From JADGGV01 sp035715725 (lineage in GTDB: Bacteria; Gemmatimonadota; Gemmatimonadetes; Longimicrobiales; RSA9), in contig DASTKT010000050.1 in the NCBI GenBank assembly GCA_035715725.1, positions 1 through 52,376 on the forward strand: DNA of 52,376 bases. Reading direction: 5' to 3'. The notes beneath the pieces were generated by a model. That model saw only the letters and a list, made by a program, of their open reading frames with translations. It had not been told where the DNA came from and made no database searches. This document shows, piece after piece, positions 48,253 to 52,376 of this stretch. Position numbers and translations under genes: made by a program. Position 1 is the stretch's first letter. Every line of letters begins with the position of its first letter.

Positions 48253-48917
48253 TGGCGGAGACCGGAGGACGGAGGCGGAGCCGCGCGTCGGAGCGCGCCG
48301 GCACCGGCAGGACCGAGGAAAGCACGGCCAATGGCGTGAACGGCCGGACCCTGGGGATGGCCGCAGGGATGTCGGCTTCGAGGACACCGACAGCGGGGAC
48401 GGGGCAGCCGATGATCGATCTCGAGTTCCTGCGGGGCCTGATCGCCGCGGTCGATGCCAGCGGCATCGATTCGTTCGAGATCACGCGAGCGGGCACGCGG
48501 ATCCGCATCGCGAAGACGCCGCCTCCGGCGCCGTCGGGTGGCGCGCCGGTCACGGCGCTGCCGCCGGTGCTCGCGGCGCCGCTGCCGGCCGTCGCGCTGT
48601 CGGCGGGAGCGGCGGCGGCTGCGCCGGCCGAATCCGGCGCGGCGGCGGTGGCGGAGCCCCGCTCCGACCTGATCGAGATCCGCTCGCCGATGGTGGGCAC
48701 GTTCTACCGGGCGCCGGCGCCGGAGGCCCCGGCGTACGTGGAGGTGGGGAGTCACGTCTCGCGGGGGCAGACGCTCTGCATCTTGGAGGCGATGAAGCTT
48801 ATGAACGAGCTCGAGTCCGAGGCGGACGGCGTGATCCGAGAGATCCTGGTGGAGAACGCCGAGCCGGTGGAATTCGGGCAGGTGCTGTTCCGGATCGAGC
48901 CGACGCGGAAGGGCTGA
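48252..48917 (+). CDS. accB: Biotin carboxyl carrier protein of acetyl-CoA carboxylase
   Basis: A 221-aa protein with the C-terminal biotinyl domain; K182 in EAMKLMNE is the biotinylated lysine. An Ala/Pro-rich flexible linker precedes it. The N-terminal 53 residues (MAETGGRRRSRASERAG...) are absent from typical AccB, whose usual start corresponds to MIDLEFLRGL at 48411. I kept the ATG at 48252 because GGAGGG lies at good spacing and it overlaps the aroQ stop; the ATG at 48411 is a real alternative. It works with AccC to carboxylate acetyl-CoA for fatty-acid synthesis. Confidence 0.9.
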   Translation: MAETGGRRRSRASERAGTGRTEESTANGVNGRTLGMAAGMSASRTPTAGTGQPMIDLEFLRGLIAAVDASGIDSFEITRAGTRIRIAKTPPPAPSGGAPVTALPPVLAAPLPAVALSAGAAAAAPAESGAAAVAEPRSDLIEIRSPMVGTFYRAPAPEAPAYVEVGSHVSRGQTLCILEAMKLMNELESEADGVIREILVENAEPVEFGQVLFRIEPTRKG

Positions 48918-49024
48918 CGTCCGCCGGCAACGCGGGCGCGAGGCCCGCGTCCCGCCCCCGCCGGGCCCCTGGCCGAGCGGGGGCGCCGTGTCGGGGGCGG
49001 AGACACGAGATCGAAGTCGAGTTC

Positions 49025-50389
49025 ATGTTTCGAAAGATCCTGATCGCCAACCGGGGCGAGATCGCGCTGCGGGTCATCCGGGCGTGCCGGGAGCTGGGCA
49101 TATCGACGGTGGCCGTCTACAGCGAGGCCGACCGCGAATCTCTGCACGTGCGCTTCGCCGACGAGGACGTGTGCATCGGCCCGGCGGCGGCGCGCGAGAG
49201 CTACCTGAACATTCCACGCATCATCGCGGCGGCGGAGATCACCGGCGCCGAGGCGATCCACCCGGGCTACGGCTTCCTGGCCGAGAACGCGGAGTTCGCC
49301 GAGATCTGCGAGCGCATGGACATCGCCTTCATCGGCCCGACGGCGGAGCAGATCCGGTTGATGGGCGACAAGGCGATGGCGCGGCGCACCATGGCGGCGG
49401 CGGGCGTGCCGACGGTGCCGGGGAGCGAGGGGAGCATCGCGGACGCGGTGGAGGCGCTGACCGTGGCGCAGGAGATCGGCTTCCCCGTGCTGATCAAGGC
49501 GGCGGCCGGCGGGGGCGGGAAGGGAATGCGCGTGGCGATGGACGAGGCCAGCTTCCCGGGACAGTACGCGATGGCGCAGAACGAGGCCGCGGCGGCGTTC
49601 GGCGACCCGTCCGTCTACCTGGAGAAGTACCTGCTGCGGCCGCGGCACATCGAGTTCCAGCTGCTGGGCGACAAGCACCGCCGGGTCTGCCACCTGGGCG
49701 AGCGCGAGTGCTCGATTCAGCGCCGCCATCAGAAGCTGATCGAGGAGGCGCCGTCGCCGGCACTGACGCCGGAGCTGCGGGCGCTGATGGGCGAGGCGGC
49801 GGTGGCGGGGGCGGCGGGGATCGGCTACGTCTCCGCCGGCACCATGGAGTTCCTGCTGGACCAGGACGGGCGCTTCTACTTCATGGAGATGAATACGCGC
49901 ATCCAGGTCGAGCATCCGGTCACCGAGATGGTCACCGGGGTCGACCTCGTGAAGGAGCAGATCCGGATCGCGGCCGGCGAGCCGCTCAGCCTGCCGCGCA
50001 AGGAGTGCATCGAGCTGCGCGGGCACGCCATCGAGTGCCGGATCAACGCCGAGGACCCGACGCGCAACTTCGCGCCGAGCCCCGGCACGATCACGATCTT
50101 CCACCCGCCGGGCGGCCCGGGCGTGCGCCTGGACACGCACGCCTATGCGGGCTACCGCGTCCCGCCGAACTACGACTCGCTGGTCGGCAAGCTGATCGTG
50201 CACGGCCACACCCGCGACGAGGCTCTGGCGCGCATGCGGCTCGCGCTCGACTCCTTCATCGTGGAGGGAATCCACACGACGATCCCGTTCCTGCGCGAGC
50301 TGCTGGACGACCCCGATTTCATCGCCGGCGACGTCGACACGAAGTTCGTCGAGCGCCGGATGGAAGCCCGCGCCGCGGTCGCCGCATGA
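49025..50389 (+). CDS. accC: Biotin carboxylase subunit of acetyl-CoA carboxylase
   Basis: A 454-aa ATP-grasp enzyme that carboxylates biotin on AccB. KILIANRGEIALRVIRACRELG at the N-terminus, the ATP-binding AAGGGGKGMR loop, EKYLLRPRHIEFQ and EMNTRIQVEHPVTEM with the catalytic residues are all intact. Its length matches the family. It follows accB by about 107 nt, a gap with no recognisable gene. The stop overlaps comB (ATGA). Confidence 0.97.
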   Translation: MFRKILIANRGEIALRVIRACRELGISTVAVYSEADRESLHVRFADEDVCIGPAAARESYLNIPRIIAAAEITGAEAIHPGYGFLAENAEFAEICERMDIAFIGPTAEQIRLMGDKAMARRTMAAAGVPTVPGSEGSIADAVEALTVAQEIGFPVLIKAAAGGGGKGMRVAMDEASFPGQYAMAQNEAAAAFGDPSVYLEKYLLRPRHIEFQLLGDKHRRVCHLGERECSIQRRHQKLIEEAPSPALTPELRALMGEAAVAGAAGIGYVSAGTMEFLLDQDGRFYFMEMNTRIQVEHPVTEMVTGVDLVKEQIRIAAGEPLSLPRKECIELRGHAIECRINAEDPTRNFAPSPGTITIFHPPGGPGVRLDTHAYAGYRVPPNYDSLVGKLIVHGHTRDEALARMRLALDSFIVEGIHTTIPFLRELLDDPDFIAGDVDTKFVERRMEARAAVAA

Positions 50390-51105
50390 GGCTCGACGTC
50401 GCATTCACGCCGGCGGAGGTCGCCGGCGGCACGGTCGGCGACCGGAGCGTCGTCGTCATCGACGTGCTGCGGGCCACGAGCACCATGGTGGAGGCGCTGG
50501 CGAACGGCGCGCGCGCGATCTTCCCGGTGGAGAACGTGGCGGAGGCGGCGCGCATCGCCGGCAACATCGGCCGGGACCAGGCGGTGCTCGCGGGCGAGCG
50601 CCACTGCGTGCGGATCGACGGCTTCGACCTCGGCAACTCGCCGCTGGAGTTCACGCCGGAGCGAGTGGCGGGGCGGCCGCTCGTGATGTCGACCACGAAC
50701 GGCACGGCGGCGCTGCTCGCCGTCGCCGGCGCCAAGCGCGTGCTGCTCGGCTCGATGCTCAACGTGAGCGCAACGGCGGCCGCGCTCCTCGAGCAGGACG
50801 ACGCGATGCTGCTCGTCTGCGCCGGGCGCGAGAAGCGGTTCGCCCTCGAGGACGCCATCTGCGCCGGGGCCCTGTGCCTGCTGCTCTACCGCAAGCTCGG
50901 GAAGCGCCATAACTGGAGCGATTCCGCGCTCGCCGCCGCCCAACTCGCGCGCCGGCACCTCCCGCGCCTCGCGCGCACGCTCCGCCGCTCGGCCGCCGGG
51001 CGCCAGCTCGTCGAGCTCGGCTTCGATGCCGACGTCGAGTTCTGCGCCTCCGTCGACCGCTACGCCGTCGTCCCGAAGTTCCGAGATCGCCAGATAACCC
51101 TGTAG
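50386..51105 (+). CDS. comB: 2-phosphosulfolactate phosphatase family (ComB)
   Basis: A 239-aa protein of the ComB family, which in methanogens dephosphorylates 2-phosphosulfolactate in coenzyme M synthesis. VVVIDVLRATSTMVEAL, GFDLGNSPLEFTPERVAG and MSTTNGTAALL are the family blocks; the acidic and glycine-rich residues around them probably form the Mg2+ site. The rest of the coenzyme M pathway is not visible here. Bacterial members are common, but their substrate is not firmly known to me. The ATG overlaps accC; ftsK begins 5 nt after its stop. Confidence 0.9.
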   Translation: MRLDVAFTPAEVAGGTVGDRSVVVIDVLRATSTMVEALANGARAIFPVENVAEAARIAGNIGRDQAVLAGERHCVRIDGFDLGNSPLEFTPERVAGRPLVMSTTNGTAALLAVAGAKRVLLGSMLNVSATAAALLEQDDAMLLVCAGREKRFALEDAICAGALCLLLYRKLGKRHNWSDSALAAAQLARRHLPRLARTLRRSAAGRQLVELGFDADVEFCASVDRYAVVPKFRDRQITL

Positions 51106-51110
51106 TCCGC

Positions 51111-52376
51111 ATGCTGAATCCTGCGCAGCGCCGCGATCTCCTCGGCCTCTCCCTCCTGGCCGTCGGCTTCTTCACGCTCCTCAGCCTCGTTCCGCCGGGC
51201 GTGCTCGGCGCCGGCGGGGCGAGGCTGTTCTCCGCCGGCAACCTGATGGGCGCGCTCGGCGCCGGCGTGCGCCACGTGGGCACGGCCGTGCTCGGCGCCG
51301 GCGTGCCCGTGCTGCCCACGCTGCTCGGGCTGCTCGGCGCGGCGTGCTTCGGCTGGCTGGCCTGGGAGACGGCGTTCCGCTGGGCCGCGCTGCTCTCCGC
51401 CGCCGCGGTGCTGCTCCCGGCGTTCCTGGCGCTGTTCACGCCGGAGTTCACGAGCCGGGGCGGGTTCGTCGACCCGACTGCGGCGGGGTGGATCGGCCGG
51501 ACGCTGGCGCTGCCGCTCGTCGCGCTGATCGGCTGGCTCGGCGCGGCGCTGCTGCTCCCGTTCCTGGGCGTCGTCGCCTCGGTGATGACGGTGGGGCACA
51601 ACCCGATCCGGCTGGCCGGCCGCGCCGGCCGTCACGGACACGGCGTGCTCACGGGGTTGCTGGCGCGCCGCCGCGCGACGGCGCGCGTCGAGGCTGCCGA
51701 GGACCCGCTCGGTCCGGAGGTCGAGCCGCCGGAGGAGGAGCCGCTCGAGGCGCCGGACCTCTTCGCGCGGGACCGCCCGGAGCCGCCCGGGCCGGCGGCG
51801 CCGGCCGGCGATGAGAAGCCGGGGAAGGGTGCCGGCATCCTCAGCCTGGTCCGGAAGCCGAAGCGCCCGGCGGAGCCCGCGGCGGCGCCGAGCGCGCACG
51901 ATCTCGCGGAGTTCGGCGACCCGGAGTCCTCGGAGACGCCGCCGGTCTCGCTCCTCTCGCCGGCGCCGCCGCGGGACGTAGGCGTCAGCGAGGCGGAGCT
52001 GGACCGGCTGGGCGAGGTGCTCGTCCGCACGCTGCGGACGTTCAAGGTCGAGGGCGCGATCGTCGGCCGCACGACGGGGCCGGTCGTCACGCAGTTCGAG
52101 GTGGTGCCGGCGCCGGGGATCAAGGTGAACCGGATCGCGGCACTCGACGCGGACCTGGCGCTGGCGCTGAAGTCGCCGAGCGTGCGCATCGTGGCGCCGA
52201 TCCCGGGGAAGGGCGCGGTCGGCGTGGAGGTGCCAAACCCGCAGGCGGAGGTCGTCTCGCTGCGGGAGATCCTCGAGGCGGGCGTCTTCCAGAAGGCGAA
52301 GGGCGCACTCCCGCTCGCGCTCGGCAAGGACCTGACGGGGAAGCCCTACGTAGCGGACCTGGCCAAGATGCCGCAC
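51111..52376 (+). CDS. ftsK: DNA translocase FtsK, 5' part (runs off the window)
   Basis: The first 422 codons of an FtsK/SpoIIIE protein. The N-terminus has several hydrophobic helices (LLGLSLLAVGFFTLLSLVPPG, PTLLGLLGAACFGWLAW, ALLSAAAVLLPAFLALF and LVALIGWLGAALLLPFLGVVASVM). A Pro/Glu-rich linker follows (about residues 195-300), then the start of the alpha/beta translocase part (GPVVTQFEVVPAPGIKVNRIAALDADLALAL, PIPGKGAVGVEVPN, LPLALGKDLTGKPYVADL). The Walker motor and the KOPS-reading domain are beyond the end of the sequence. FtsK acts at the septum in chromosome segregation. The ATG at 51111 is close behind comB. Confidence 0.95.
   Translation, partial: MLNPAQRRDLLGLSLLAVGFFTLLSLVPPGVLGAGGARLFSAGNLMGALGAGVRHVGTAVLGAGVPVLPTLLGLLGAACFGWLAWETAFRWAALLSAAAVLLPAFLALFTPEFTSRGGFVDPTAAGWIGRTLALPLVALIGWLGAALLLPFLGVVASVMTVGHNPIRLAGRAGRHGHGVLTGLLARRRATARVEAAEDPLGPEVEPPEEEPLEAPDLFARDRPEPPGPAAPAGDEKPGKGAGILSLVRKPKRPAEPAAAPSAHDLAEFGDPESSETPPVSLLSPAPPRDVGVSEAELDRLGEVLVRTLRTFKVEGAIVGRTTGPVVTQFEVVPAPGIKVNRIAALDADLALALKSPSVRIVAPIPGKGAVGVEVPNPQAEVVSLREILEAGVFQKAKGALPLALGKDLTGKPYVADLAKMPH

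Noticed and set aside
51060..52376. 438-aa open frame on the - strand opposite ftsK
   Set aside because: The + frame has FtsK membrane helices and the translocase start; the - frame is Arg/Glu low complexity.

Overview
The window is about 52.4 kb of very GC-rich DNA, densely packed with chromosomal housekeeping genes of a diderm (outer-membrane) bacterium. The evidence for an outer membrane is a complete Tol-Pal set, BamD, an LptD-like protein and lipobox lipoproteins. The gene content and order, the long SecA with extra insertions, the TPR proteins with acidic linkers, and promoters with a TAnCTT -10 element suggest Gemmatimonadota. That assignment is inference: there is no rRNA gene or other phylogenetic marker search to confirm it. 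I saw no tRNA, rRNA, CRISPR array, transposase or phage gene.

Layout. (1) 1-6.1 kb: nucleotide-sugar and cell-surface glycan genes: a dTDP-rhamnose 4-epimerase-like SDR, a DegT aminotransferase and UDP-glucose dehydrogenase on +, then UDP-glucuronate decarboxylase and a UDP-glucuronate 4-epimerase-like SDR on -. A block of 9-bp and 8-bp tandem repeats lies between the last two. (2) 6.3-9.35 kb: two TPR proteins, bamD and nadD. (3) 9.5-15.9 kb: secA, radC and rel. (4) 15.87-16.94 kb: a small accessory island on the opposite strand, with two paralogous four-helix-bundle (23S-IVS family) genes separated and bordered by GAGCAN hexamer arrays and hairpins. (5) 16.9-21.6 kb: uvrB-tsaE-tsaB-rimI-hemB with overlapping junctions. 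(6) 21.65-22.26 kb: a gene-free palindromic repeat island with a 50-bp and a 32-bp inverted repeat. (7) 22.3-36.1 kb: ssb, a LysM protein, ccsA/hemX-like, hemA, an SDR epimerase, tolQ-tolR-tolA-tolB-pal-cpoB, nrdR, tatC and lptD. (8) 36.2-39.9 kb: hutH, hutI and a formiminotransferase, without hutU. (9) 39.9-46 kb: a large TPR protein, a polyprenyl synthetase, a DUF4321-like membrane protein, tatA, and a convergent PpiD-type chaperone. (10) 46.1-52.4 kb: a TPR protein, aroQ, accB, accC, comB, and the 5' part of ftsK, which runs off the window.

Functional themes are envelope biogenesis (Tol-Pal, Bam, Lpt, Sec, Tat, PpiD), early tetrapyrrole synthesis (hemA, hemB, ccsA/hemX-like), tRNA t6A modification (tsaE, tsaB), the stringent response and histidine catabolism. 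Many junctions are ATGA or GTGA overlaps, implying translational coupling. The most unusual material is the four-helix-bundle/hexamer island, the large inverted-repeat island, and a set of promoters whose -10 box lies exactly 6 nt before the start codon, predicting leaderless mRNAs.
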